DNA from: CAZYPH01 sp964649095
GTDB lineage: Bacteria; Bdellovibrionota; UBA1018; UBA923
Reading direction: 5' to 3'
DNA length: 20,326 nucleotides
NCBI GenBank assembly: GCA_964649095.1
Contig: CAZYPH010000033.1
Span: 1 to 20,326, forward strand
The notes below the pieces were generated by a model that was given only the letters and a program-made list of their open reading frames with translations, ran no database searches and was not told the origin of the DNA. The translations under genes were made by a program, and so were the position numbers. This document shows positions 1 to 7,778 of the stretch, in pieces (position 1 is the first letter of the stretch; each line of letters starts with the position of its first letter).

Positions 1-111
1 TAAATAATTTTGGTTCCCACGCTCGAGTTTTATTGTGCCAACATATCGAAAATTTAAGCTAGCCGAAACAACACTCTTGTCAGCGAATACCTAGCTACGC
101 ATTGAGTCATG

Positions 112-187
112 CTTGTCTACGACACAGAAAAAGGTGTTAAGTCGCTCTAGAGTTCATAGACGGCGACTAGACAAGTAAATGTTTTTT
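112..187 (+). ncRNA. Candidate structured RNA: three-way junction followed by a T-run
   Basis: The first 204 bases contain no credible gene. Within them, 112-119 (CTTGTCTA) is perfectly complementary to 168-175 (TAGACAAG). Two further hairpins lie inside: 121-125 with 134-138 (5 pairs, one G-U, 8-nt loop), and 141-145 with 163-167 continued by 146-149 with 157-160 (9 pairs, 2-nt bulge, 7-nt loop). The second hairpin abuts the outer helix without a gap, which would allow coaxial stacking. Six T residues follow at 182-187, so this could be a small RNA, a terminator of something to the left, or a leader of the HNH gene whose ATG is at 205. No known RNA family is recognised, and it does not fit a tRNA. 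Pairing is read directly; function is unknown and chance is not excluded. Confidence 0.3.
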
Positions 188-204
188 ATTCATACTAAAA
201 GTGC

Positions 205-723
205 ATGGAGCAAGTGTTGCTATTAAACGCTTCTTTCGAACCTCTCGTGATTGTTAGCTGGCAAAAAGGTATTCAGTTATTATTTCAAGGAAAAGTTGAA
301 GTCGTAGAAGAGTCTGATCGCGAGATACGCACCGTTCGAATGCAAATCCGTATGCCGAGCGTGCTTCGATTATTAAAATTTATTCCCATAGTCCGCAAAC
401 GCGGATTAATTCGATTCTCACGAGCGAACGTATTCCTGCGCGATAATTACACCTGCCAATATTGTGGTCGAAAACGAAATCGCTCTGAGTTGACGTTAGA
501 TCATGTTGAACCCGTTTCACGAGGCGGCGATAAAAACTGGAAGAATATTGTAACAGCCTGCATGCCTTGTAACCAACGCAAGGGCGGCAGAACACCATTT
601 GAGGCTTCGATGCGACTGTTACGTTCTCCAACACAACCTGATTTTTTGCCAACATACTCGTTACGAACTTCTATTCAATCTACGCCCGAGCCCTGGCGTT
701 TATATTTAGCGTGGCAGTTGTAA
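205..723 (+). CDS. HNH endonuclease family protein
   Basis: A 172-residue protein with a typical HNH core at about residues 82-130. The zinc knuckle pairs C84-x2-C87 and C119-x2-C122 flank the D99-H100 of the LTLDHVEP motif, with N114 and N123 completing the beta-beta-alpha-metal fold. The N-terminus (VLLLNASFEPL) is characteristic of a widespread family of free-standing bacterial HNH proteins whose cellular role is not established. They are not linked to restriction cassettes, and no methylase or other restriction partner lies nearby here. No signal peptide is seen. The ATG at 205 is chosen because the family N-terminus starts there, although the Shine-Dalgarno sequence is weak. The nuclease fold is well supported; substrate and purpose are unknown. 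Confidence 0.88.
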   Translation: MEQVLLLNASFEPLVIVSWQKGIQLLFQGKVEVVEESDREIRTVRMQIRMPSVLRLLKFIPIVRKRGLIRFSRANVFLRDNYTCQYCGRKRNRSELTLDHVEPVSRGGDKNWKNIVTACMPCNQRKGGRTPFEASMRLLRSPTQPDFLPTYSLRTSIQSTPEPWRLYLAWQL

Positions 724-802
724 CTTAGGAATTTGTAGCAACACCCTACGGAACTGAGTCTTAGCTGTTTTCTAAAAACACCACTTTGTATAAACTCCAC
801 GC

Positions 803-1378
803 ATGAAGATCGTGAAATCTCTATTTCCAATCATAATGCTTGCGATTGCAGTCGCGTACTGGATTCAGTCTAAACCAAAAAACGAAATCGATTTTGCATC
901 TAACGCCCGTCTTGAACGTCAGAAAGCGCTTATTCAAGCACCCGACATTAAGACCTTAAATCGCGACCGAGAGTTTGTATCTCTATCCGACCTTAAGGGA
1001 CGACCAGTATTATTAAATTTTTGGGCTTCCTGGTGCCCCCCATGCGAAGAAGAGCTCCCATCGTTTGCAGCGATGGCGAACTTACTTGAGAAAACAACCA
1101 ATATAAAAATCTTGGCCGTGAGTGTTGACACCGACTGGGCTCCCATCGATGGCTTATTTAAAAAACTTAAACTCACGCCAACGTTTTTGATCACGTTAAG
1201 CCCTGATAGTAAGGCTGCTGAGACTTACGCCGTCGATAAATTTCCCGAGACACTTTTGATCGATGCTTCTCAAAAGGTAGTGCGCCGTTTTAATGGCGCA
1301 CAAAATTGGATGGACCCTGAAATTCTCGCCTATCTCGAATCGCAATCCACTATCGTAACGCCACCAAAGCCTGAATAA
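803..1378 (+). CDS. TlpA/ResA-like membrane-anchored thiol-disulfide oxidoreductase
   Basis: A 191-residue thioredoxin-fold protein. Residues 5-21 form a hydrophobic segment after two lysines, an uncleaved anchor or signal peptide that would place the domain in the periplasm. There is no lipobox cysteine. The active site W77-C78-P79-P80-C81 sits in LNFWASWCPPC, followed by the family's E-x-P helix (CEEELPSF) and a cis-proline region at FPETLLID. WCPPC is typical of TlpA/ResA/CcmG reductants that keep apocytochrome or other periplasmic thiols reduced, but no cytochrome c maturation genes are nearby, so the partner is unknown. The 3' end overlaps the oppositely oriented cysteine desulfurase by 29 bp. 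No good ribosome binding site precedes the ATG. Confidence 0.88.
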   Translation: MKIVKSLFPIIMLAIAVAYWIQSKPKNEIDFASNARLERQKALIQAPDIKTLNRDREFVSLSDLKGRPVLLNFWASWCPPCEEELPSFAAMANLLEKTTNIKILAVSVDTDWAPIDGLFKKLKLTPTFLITLSPDSKAAETYAVDKFPETLLIDASQKVVRRFNGAQNWMDPEILAYLESQSTIVTPPKPE

Positions 1379-2603
1379 ACGTTTCTAAATCCGCCTTGGT
1401 GTTTGAATGCGACAAACTGACTCTAAGTACTGACGTGCTGAGCGCTTCGTCAAATTTTAACTCCTTCAAGACGGCATTCGGAAGCAGCCTGGAATCTGCC
1501 TTCGTACTAGAACAAGCACTACCAGCGGACACGCAAATACCACGCTCCGAAAGTGCCAGGATCGCATCATAAGAAACCAAACCGCGTAACGAAAAAAACA
1601 AGGTCTGAGGCGCTCGGTAACGTTCCTCACGAGGCCCATGCACGGTGAGATCCCTACCAAACTGGGCGACCAGCCGCTGTTCTAAATACTCGCGCAATTC
1701 TTTAAGCTGCTGACGGTCTCTATCAAAATGTTGCGCACCGATAGCAACAGCTGTTGCTGTAGCACAGGCCAACGCCACGGGTATTGTGCCTGGCCGAGCT
1801 CCATGTTGTTGTGATGAACCCAGCAAAATACCACGAAATTCTTCGATACCCAGTCGAGGCGACAGCGCCAAAACTCCAGCCCCTTTCGGTCCCCCAATCT
1901 TATGTGCACTAATACTCACATAATCAACTAACGGAAATTTACCAAAATCGAATCCAGCCTTTAAGTACGACTGCACAGCATCGACATGTAACTTTGCTGC
2001 TGGTTGATATTTCTTTAATAAACAAGAGAGGACCTGAACATCTTGCAACGTCCCCATCTCATTTTGAGCGTGATGAACACTCAATAAATCGATTCGTAGA
2101 CCATTCTTCAAATCGAACTCAAATTGCTCTACATCCACGAGACCGCTTTGTCGCAACGGCAACCAGTAAACATTCAACCCTAACACACCGAGTTCTTCGA
2201 CCAATTTTTTTGTCGCTAAGTGTTCAATGCGTGTAGACGCCATCGTTTGAGGTGTATGATTCAAAAGGTTCTTAACTACCTTTGTAAGTCCACCAAGCCC
2301 GGCCCAAATCGCCTGATTATTCGACTCCGACCCACCCGAAGTAAAAATCACATTATCTGACTTCGTCTGAAGCGAGCTCGCAATGGTCTTCATCGAATCT
2401 TCAAATAGCGCCAAGGCTTCACGACCTTTTAAATGCCCTGACGAAGAGTTACCATTACACTCCATCAAGATCTCATTCATCCGAGCAATCGCTTCCGGAT
2501 AAACGGCCGTTGTTGCCGCATTATCTAGGTAGGTGCAAGTGTTGCTAGCTGACAACGATTGATTATTTTGTAGCAATGCATTTGTGACGTTTTCGTTTTT
2601 CAT
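1350..2603 (-). CDS. Cysteine desulfurase (NifS/IscS family, class V aminotransferase fold)
   Basis: This 417-residue PLP enzyme would convert L-cysteine to alanine and a persulfide used for Fe-S clusters or thiolation. It carries the NifS/IscS signature YLDNAATT (25-32), a GGSESNN substrate loop (90-96), the cofactor-stacking histidine in IEHLA (H128), D208 of HVDAVQS, the Schiff-base lysine K235 in SAHKIGGPKG, and the catalytic loop cysteine C364 in SAGSACSS. The first 23 residues before YLDNAATT are a polar extension. The ATG at 2603 is the first start upstream of that motif; its ribosome binding site is weak. There is no iscU, iscA or iscR neighbour, so whether it is the housekeeping enzyme or a dedicated one cannot be told. 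The genes on both sides are on the other strand, so it appears monocistronic. Confidence 0.92.
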   Translation of the reverse strand: MKNENVTNALLQNNQSLSASNTCTYLDNAATTAVYPEAIARMNEILMECNGNSSSGHLKGREALALFEDSMKTIASSLQTKSDNVIFTSGGSESNNQAIWAGLGGLTKVVKNLLNHTPQTMASTRIEHLATKKLVEELGVLGLNVYWLPLRQSGLVDVEQFEFDLKNGLRIDLLSVHHAQNEMGTLQDVQVLSCLLKKYQPAAKLHVDAVQSYLKAGFDFGKFPLVDYVSISAHKIGGPKGAGVLALSPRLGIEEFRGILLGSSQQHGARPGTIPVALACATATAVAIGAQHFDRDRQQLKELREYLEQRLVAQFGRDLTVHGPREERYRAPQTLFFSLRGLVSYDAILALSERGICVSAGSACSSTKADSRLLPNAVLKELKFDEALSTSVLRVSLSHSNTKADLETFIQALVALR

Positions 2604-2623
2604 TATTACTATATACCTATTTT

Positions 2624-2653
2624 AATATATATTTTCCATTGAGCCCATGTCGA
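2624..2653 (-). promoter_or_regulatory. Possible sigma70-type promoter for the cysteine desulfurase
   Basis: Read on the minus strand, TCGACA (2648-2653) and TATATT (2624-2629) are spaced by 18 bp, each matching five of six consensus positions, about 20 bp upstream of the ATG at 2603. The region is A/T-rich, so chance matches are likely. There is no experimental or comparative support. Confidence 0.3.
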
Positions 2654-2773
2654 AATTAGCACGCGATGCATGCACCAATTTTCTCAAGCGCATTATAAAG
2701 GTATTATAACGTTGTAGAGTTTTCAGAAGTTTGCCCAATAGTCATCTCTTAAACTTTGTTTTACAATGAGAAC

Positions 2774-4300
2774 ATGCACCATTTTTCCGACCAAAATCTT
2801 CAGCATTTTTTTTCACTCATCACTTACCAGGATATCAATCCCGACACACCAAATCTCCCAGATCTCCCAAACTTCAGCGACCGCGATCCCGCGGCTGAAG
2901 TATGGAGCACAACAGATATCCTTTCACGAAAAACGTATTCTAAAGATCTTAATCCCCGATTCCACCTGCAAGCCCGCGACGAGCCGCAAAGCATGCCGAG
3001 CATTGACGCTGTCTTGTGGCCAAGAGACAACCATGCCTTACAAAAAATTGTGAAGGCTGCAAACCAGGCCAACGTCGAGTTGTACCCCTACGGCGCCGGA
3101 TCAGGCGTCTGCGCAGGAGCCGTGCCAAATCAAGACAAACCAGCCACACCAACGACGAAGCGACCGAAAATTATAATTGATCTGAAACGTCTCAATCAAA
3201 TCATCGAAGTCGACACCATCTCTCAAACTTGCCACGTCGAGGCTGGCATCATCGGTCAACAATTAGAAGAAAAATTGAACACTCTTGGTTTTACGATGGG
3301 TCATTTTCCATCATCGATTTATTGCTCCTCGTTCGGCGGATATCTAGCTACCAGAGCGGCAGGGCAACTATCTACTTATTATGGAAAAATGGAGGACATC
3401 GTTTTATCGCTAACCGGAGTCCTCCCAAATGGCGAACTATTTTCAACCGTAAAGACTCCTAGAGCCGCTATGGGCCCCGACTTTAATCACCTTTTTGTCG
3501 GCTCCGAGGGCACCCTGGCCTTTTTGACAAGTGCTTGGGTGAAAATACATCGCCTCCCTGAGGATCGTGCCTTTTTTGGCTATACAGCCACGAGCACCGA
3601 AGAGGCGCTCCGAGCTATTCAGACGTTATTACAATCGGGTCTCCGTCCAGCGGTCATTCGAATTTATGATGAAGATGAAAGCCGAATGCTCATGGGTCTA
3701 AAGAGCGGTGTGAAAGTAGTGATAATCGCCGAGGGCACCCGAGCCTTCGTGGCTTATCACAAAAGCGAGCTGCAGCGCATACTTGCTGGATTCCAGTTCA
3801 CCGATCTCGGACCAGAACCCGCCGAACACTGGTGGAGCCATCGCTATGACGTTAGTTACCGGCAGCAACAAATTCTGAGCCACCGCCGCATGATATTGGA
3901 TACGTTTGAAGTCTCCGCCTGTTACAGAGAACTCCCCAAACTCTATCGCCAGATTAAGAATGCCGCGGCTCAATCGATTGCCGATAAGAGTCAGAACGAG
4001 ATGTTTATTTTATTAGCCCATTTCAGCCACTTCTATCACACAGGGGCCAATATCTATTTTACGCTGTGTGGACGAGCATCCGAATCAGGGCTTCCCAGCG
4101 ATTACTATGACCGAGCATGGAGTCACTTATTAGCCGAATGTGTGTCAGCGAATGGCGCTGTAAGCCACCACCACGGTATTGGTCGTCTAAAGAGCGATGC
4201 TTTGACGACTCAAATGGCTTCGCTACATCCTATCCTCAAAGGTATCAAATATGCACTTGATCCAAAAAATATTCTCAACCCTGCAAACCTGGGTCTTTAA
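2774..4300 (+). CDS. FAD-binding oxidase, alkyldihydroxyacetonephosphate synthase-like (VAO/PCMH family)
   Basis: A 508-residue flavoprotein. The PCMH FAD-binding domain spans roughly residues 75-265: YPYGAGSGVC (PP-loop-like, 104-113), HVEAGIIGQQLE (154-165), SSFGGYLATRAAGQLSTYYG (185-204), MEDIV, and FVGSEGTLAFLT (241-252). The C-terminal half has the features that separate alkyl-DHAP synthase-like enzymes from GlcD or D-lactate dehydrogenases: HFYHTGANIYFTL (419-431) and the triple histidine SHHHGIG (464-470). In eukaryotes AGPS exchanges acyl for fatty alcohol in ether-lipid synthesis. Many bacterial homologues are uncharacterised, and the downstream Fe-S gene suggests a redox role passing electrons onward. 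ATG 2774 is preferred over TTG 2756. The last 50 bases overlap the next gene, implying translational coupling. Family certain, substrate unknown. Confidence 0.85.
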   Translation: MHHFSDQNLQHFFSLITYQDINPDTPNLPDLPNFSDRDPAAEVWSTTDILSRKTYSKDLNPRFHLQARDEPQSMPSIDAVLWPRDNHALQKIVKAANQANVELYPYGAGSGVCAGAVPNQDKPATPTTKRPKIIIDLKRLNQIIEVDTISQTCHVEAGIIGQQLEEKLNTLGFTMGHFPSSIYCSSFGGYLATRAAGQLSTYYGKMEDIVLSLTGVLPNGELFSTVKTPRAAMGPDFNHLFVGSEGTLAFLTSAWVKIHRLPEDRAFFGYTATSTEEALRAIQTLLQSGLRPAVIRIYDEDESRMLMGLKSGVKVVIIAEGTRAFVAYHKSELQRILAGFQFTDLGPEPAEHWWSHRYDVSYRQQQILSHRRMILDTFEVSACYRELPKLYRQIKNAAAQSIADKSQNEMFILLAHFSHFYHTGANIYFTLCGRASESGLPSDYYDRAWSHLLAECVSANGAVSHHHGIGRLKSDALTTQMASLHPILKGIKYALDPKNILNPANLGL

Positions 4301-5351
4301 GCGCAAGTTATTACGCTTTAGCGGTCGTTTTCCGTGGAAGGCTGAGAGTTGCTTCTATTGCCCTGAGATGTGTTTATACGCCTGTCCTGTGGTGGAATCT
4401 ACAGCCTCAAATACTTATTCCCCGCGCGGCAAGATGTCGTTAGCGCACCTACAGGCGATAAATAAACTCCCAGAGTTATCCCCCGAGGCCCACCTTCACG
4501 TTCTAGACCAATGCACTCAGTGTGGTCGGTGTACAGAGAACTGCGTGTACGAGATCGATGTCTTCTCAGAGCTTCGCCAACAACGCTCGCACCTCCGAAC
4601 TGAGGCCTCTCTCCCAATGAGGCAAATTAAATCGTCCTTGGTCCGAGTTTCAACCCATAATTCAACAAATTCACAGTTCCACGAAAGCAACTGCGACACG
4701 ATTATAATCACAAATTCTCAAAACCACGATTCATGGACTAATGGTAATTATAATAAAAGCTTAGCGGCCGCCGGTTACAACATGATCGACGTCGTTACGT
4801 TGTTTGATGCCAAAGACCTGTTCGAAGAGGGCCGCATTACTCACACCTCTTTGAAAGGGAACGAGCTGATAACTCTTCTCGGAAAATACAAGGCTATTCT
4901 CTGTGAGGAACCTCGGGACGCCTACATGCTACACTCACTCGCCCCAAGCTCCATCCAAAAACGAATCAGAACAGTTTGGCAGCAGCTATTCGACCAATTT
5001 GTTAATATGGATTGGCCACAACCGACGTTATTTCAAGAGAGCAGCTTCTTAACCAGAAACTTACCCAGATTAGGTTTCTCAATCCCCATGTATGAACGCC
5101 AGTATCTCCCTCTTTATCATTTCGGCGTACGAGCTCTCGATGCCGGCGGCGAATCCTCGCATGTAAAAAAATACCCTAAACAAGCGCAAACCATTGCAAA
5201 CAACCTAATCAGAACATTTTACCTTTCGCGCCCCGATTTAAGGCAACTAATCACCCAGTCCTACGACGCCCACGTGTTATTACTCCAGGCCAAAACAATT
5301 AATAATCACGAGCAGTTAACCGTCATGTACTGGCTTGACGCTCTAATCTAA
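4251..5351 (+). CDS. (Fe-S)-binding protein with two 4Fe-4S motifs, partner of the FAD oxidase
   Basis: A 366-residue protein resembling the N-terminal half of GlcF/LutA-type subunits. Cysteines C34-x2-C37-x3-C41-x3-C45-P (CFYCPEMCLYACP) and C88-x2-C91-x2-C94-x3-C98 (CTQCGRCTENC) can bind two [4Fe-4S] clusters. After about residue 110 the protein lacks the cysteine-rich CCG domains of GlcF/HdrD: only two further cysteines occur and no CCG motif is seen, so the C-terminal 250 residues are divergent or a different domain. No membrane segment is apparent. It starts inside the 3' end of the FAD oxidase gene (50-bp overlap) with AAAGG eight bases before the ATG. The likely job is accepting electrons from that flavoprotein; the final acceptor is unknown. 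Confidence 0.78.
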   Translation: MHLIQKIFSTLQTWVFKRKLLRFSGRFPWKAESCFYCPEMCLYACPVVESTASNTYSPRGKMSLAHLQAINKLPELSPEAHLHVLDQCTQCGRCTENCVYEIDVFSELRQQRSHLRTEASLPMRQIKSSLVRVSTHNSTNSQFHESNCDTIIITNSQNHDSWTNGNYNKSLAAAGYNMIDVVTLFDAKDLFEEGRITHTSLKGNELITLLGKYKAILCEEPRDAYMLHSLAPSSIQKRIRTVWQQLFDQFVNMDWPQPTLFQESSFLTRNLPRLGFSIPMYERQYLPLYHFGVRALDAGGESSHVKKYPKQAQTIANNLIRTFYLSRPDLRQLITQSYDAHVLLLQAKTINNHEQLTVMYWLDALI

Positions 5352-5520
5352 CAATAAAAGAAACCTCACTCTACAGCTTTGGTAAATACGAAAGCTACCA
5401 CGAACCATACTCCGAGTAAGCAAAACCAGCAAAAAGCCTAACCGCACCACAAGCGAACTAACTAAAAAGAACCGCTACCCTACCCACAAAGCCCTATATT
5501 TGTAGTCAACCAATACCCCT

Positions 5521-5571
5521 AAAAAAAGAAACCACCGGGTTCACGTATTTTATACGTTACTTCCAGTGGTT
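5521..5571 (-). terminator. Rho-independent terminator of the ribosomal protein operon
   Basis: About 50 bp beyond the rplQ stop, on the minus strand, AACCACTGG (5571-5563) pairs with CCGGTGGTT (5538-5530) over nine positions with one mismatch. A smaller perfect inner hairpin, ACGTAT/ATACGT with a TTT loop, lies at 5543-5557. The outer stem is followed by TTCTTTTTTT (5530-5521). Position, stem and T-tract fit an intrinsic terminator for rplQ-side transcription. On the plus strand there is no T-tract, so it would not serve the Fe-S gene in the same way. The rest of the 5352-5619 gap is A/C-rich with only a weak AGCTTT/AAAGCT hairpin at 5375-5396. Confidence 0.8.
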
Positions 5572-5619
5572 CTCTACATGAGCTGAGTATTTACTTAGAG
5601 GAAACTTAACAACTTCAGA

Positions 5620-5988
5620 CTAATTTGACACGCGATCAACAAATTCGATAATCGCCATGTTCGCGCCATCGCCCCGTCTTGTCTGATCAATTTTCAGAAT
5701 ACGGGTGTAGCCGCCATTCCGCGTCTTAAAACGCATTGCCAAATCATCAAACAATTTTGTCACACTACCACGATCTCTTGTTTTAGAAAAAGCCAACCGA
5801 CGGGAAGCAACATCTCCCTTTTTTGCAACCGTAATCAAACGATCCACAACCCGGCGCAACTCTTTAGCTTTTTCAACAGTAGTAGTTATCTGTTCGTGTT
5901 GAATTACACTATTAGCCAACGCCTTAAACATTGCTTTTCTATGTGAGCTATTTCTACCAAATTGTCTTCCATCTACCTGATGCCGCAT
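5620..5988 (-). CDS. rplQ: 50S ribosomal protein L17
   Basis: A 122-residue protein with the L17 N-terminus MRHQVDGRQFGRNSSHRKAM, followed by EQITTTVEKAKELRRVVDRL and the C-terminal RRGDGANMAIIEFVDR typical of bacterial L17. In the 50S subunit it is a bacterium-specific protein near the tunnel exit side. AGGAG lies five bases before the ATG. It is the last gene of the operon, 18 bp after rpoA, the usual position in the alpha operon, and a terminator follows. Length is normal and nothing is odd. Confidence 0.97.
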   Translation of the reverse strand: MRHQVDGRQFGRNSSHRKAMFKALANSVIQHEQITTTVEKAKELRRVVDRLITVAKKGDVASRRLAFSKTRDRGSVTKLFDDLAMRFKTRNGGYTRILKIDQTRRGDGANMAIIEFVDRVSN

Positions 5989-6006
5989 ACAAACTCCTAA
6001 TTAATC

Positions 6007-7122
6007 CTATTCCAAATCGTCTTCAAAATCATCGTCGTCACCATCATCCCGAGCAACGCCTAAATCAGCAAGACGGCTATCATCTATGTCAGTGTCACTA
6101 GACTTGATCGGATGAACAGGCGCAACAAAACCGTCCAACTTCATCCCTAAAGATAATCCCATTTCACCCAAAATATCTTTAATCTCATTTAGAGATTTTC
6201 GACCAAAATTTTTAGTCTTTAACATCTCTGACTCAGATCGTTGAACTAGCTCATAGATGTACTTAATACTAGCATTTTGCAAACAATTTGCTGATCGCAC
6301 CGATAGCTCAAGCTCATCCACAGACCTATAAAGATTTGGGTTAAACTCCGCCTTCTCCTCTTTAGTCTCAGTCGAAGTCGGCTCTGGCTCCTCAACAAAA
6401 TTCAAAAATACCGATAACTGGTCTTTTAGAACCTTTGCCGCAAGAGCAACCGCATCTTCGGGCAAAACGGAACCATCAGTCCAAACCTCGAGAACGAGCT
6501 TATCATAATCAGTTCGCTGACCGACCCTTGACTGTGTTACCGTAAAATTTACTTTACGAACGGGAGAAAAAAAAGCATCTACCGGGATCCAACCAACACC
6601 CAACTCAGGAGAGCGCACTTCTTCGGCCGTAAAATAACTACGTCCACGCTTCACTAGCACTTCCGCTTTAAAACGACCACCATCACCCAGCGTAGCTATA
6701 ATCTGATCTCCGTTTAGAACCTCAACCGAGGGGCCGGTCACCAAATCCTTAGCCCTAACGCTGCCTGGACCAGTCTTATCGACAGTAACTACCGCCTGAT
6801 CAATACCATGCAACTTGAAGCGTACTTCCTTCAAATTCAAAATAATATCAGTCACATCCTCTGCGACATCAGGCAGAGAGGTAAACTCATGCAAAACACT
6901 ATCGATTTTGATGGAACAAACACTAGCACCCTGTAACGACGACAATAAAACTCTTCGTAAAGCATTGCCTAGCGTAACACCAAAACCACGCTCAAGCGGC
7001 CTTGCTACAAACTTCCCATAAGTTTGAGTCAAAGAATCTCTATCAACATCTAAGGCTTTAGGTTTGATTAAATCCCGCCAGTTTTTGGCCACAAATCCGT
7101 TCACACTTACTAACTCAGACAT
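6007..7122 (-). CDS. rpoA: DNA-directed RNA polymerase subunit alpha
   Basis: A 371-residue alpha subunit. The N-terminal assembly domain (about 1-242) includes the dimer motif RPLERGFGVTLGNALRRVLL (41-60). A charged linker (243-262) leads to the alpha-CTD (265-330) with RSANCL, where R276 corresponds to the DNA-binding arginine R265 of E. coli, and LKTKNFGRKSLNEIKD. The N-terminus FVAKNWRDLIKP is the form found in Bdellovibrionota/Myxococcota-like alpha subunits. About 40 residues follow the usual end of the alpha-CTD and finish in a strongly acidic tail (DDGDDDDFEDDLE). GGGAG precedes the ATG. The gene lies between rpsD and rplQ as in other alpha operons. Identity is certain; the tail function is unknown. 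Confidence 0.97.
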   Translation of the reverse strand: MSELVSVNGFVAKNWRDLIKPKALDVDRDSLTQTYGKFVARPLERGFGVTLGNALRRVLLSSLQGASVCSIKIDSVLHEFTSLPDVAEDVTDIILNLKEVRFKLHGIDQAVVTVDKTGPGSVRAKDLVTGPSVEVLNGDQIIATLGDGGRFKAEVLVKRGRSYFTAEEVRSPELGVGWIPVDAFFSPVRKVNFTVTQSRVGQRTDYDKLVLEVWTDGSVLPEDAVALAAKVLKDQLSVFLNFVEEPEPTSTETKEEKAEFNPNLYRSVDELELSVRSANCLQNASIKYIYELVQRSESEMLKTKNFGRKSLNEIKDILGEMGLSLGMKLDGFVAPVHPIKSSDTDIDDSRLADLGVARDDGDDDDFEDDLE

Positions 7123-7145
7123 AGAACCTATCTCCCGGAAAAAAA

Positions 7146-7772
7146 TTACTTCGAGTACAATTCTACAATTAAGCGCTCTTCCATCTGAGTTGTCACATCA
7201 TCACGTGCAGGCAAATCACGTACGCGACCCTTTACATCAGAAGAATTCATTTCCAACCACTGTGGAATTTCCCTACGTTTTAACCCCTCCAGTGCAACCT
7301 GTACTCGAGTAATTGGCTTACTCTTTGTTGCCACTTCAATCACGTCACCCTTTGAAACAGAATAGGACGGGATATTGACCACCCGACCATTTACGGTAAC
7401 ATGTTTGTGCAAAACAAGTTGTCGCGCGTCTTGACGAGATCCTGCCATACCCAAACGATATACAACGTTGTCCAAACGACGCTCCAACAGAGTAACCAAA
7501 TTGCTACCAGTAATACCCTTCATACGGCTGGCTCTCTCGAAAGTGCTTCGGAATTGACTCTCTAACAGACCGTAGAGCCTCTTAATCTTCTGCTTCTCTC
7601 TAAGTTGTAACCCGAACTCGGAAAACTTAATTCGACCCTGACCATGTTGACCTGGTGGGTATCCCCGACGCTCGATTGAACACTTCTCAGATAGGCACCT
7701 GTCCCCCTTCAAAAAAAGCTTCTGATTTTCTCTACGACATAACCTACAAGACGACTCTAAATACCGTGCCAT
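7146..7772 (-). CDS. rpsD: 30S ribosomal protein S4
   Basis: A 208-residue S4. The N-terminus has the zinc-binding C+ form: C9-x2-C12, C26 and C31 (CRLCRRE, DRCLSEKC). The S4 RNA-binding domain follows (RLDNVVYRLGMAGSRQDARQ, then HKHVTVNGRVVNIPSYSV). S4 nucleates 30S assembly on the 5' domain of 16S rRNA and in E. coli represses the alpha operon, but no alpha-leader pseudoknot was recognised upstream of rpsM here. It sits six bases after the rpsK stop; a GGAG lies 13 bases before the ATG inside the end of rpsK. Length and sequence are normal. Confidence 0.97.
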   Translation of the reverse strand: MARYLESSCRLCRRENQKLFLKGDRCLSEKCSIERRGYPPGQHGQGRIKFSEFGLQLREKQKIKRLYGLLESQFRSTFERASRMKGITGSNLVTLLERRLDNVVYRLGMAGSRQDARQLVLHKHVTVNGRVVNIPSYSVSKGDVIEVATKSKPITRVQVALEGLKRREIPQWLEMNSSDVKGRVRDLPARDDVTTQMEERLIVELYSK

Positions 7773-7778
7773 ATAAAA

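Noticed and set aside
112..175. tRNA gene
   Set aside because: The structure is a three-way and not four-way junction, has no TTCGA-type T-loop or recognisable anticodon arm, and no CCA end.
205..723. HNH protein as part of a restriction, toxin or defence cassette
   Set aside because: No methylase, immunity or mobile-element gene is adjacent, and the N-terminal family is a common free-standing chromosomal one.
5352..5520. Remnant gene or repeat in the A/C-rich convergent gap
   Set aside because: No protein similarity, no repeated unit; only skewed composition and one weak hairpin.
7064..7312. Plus-strand open frame across the rpoA-rpsD border
   Set aside because: It is antisense to two certain genes, has no family resemblance and no ribosome binding site; the same applies to other antisense frames over the ribosomal operon.
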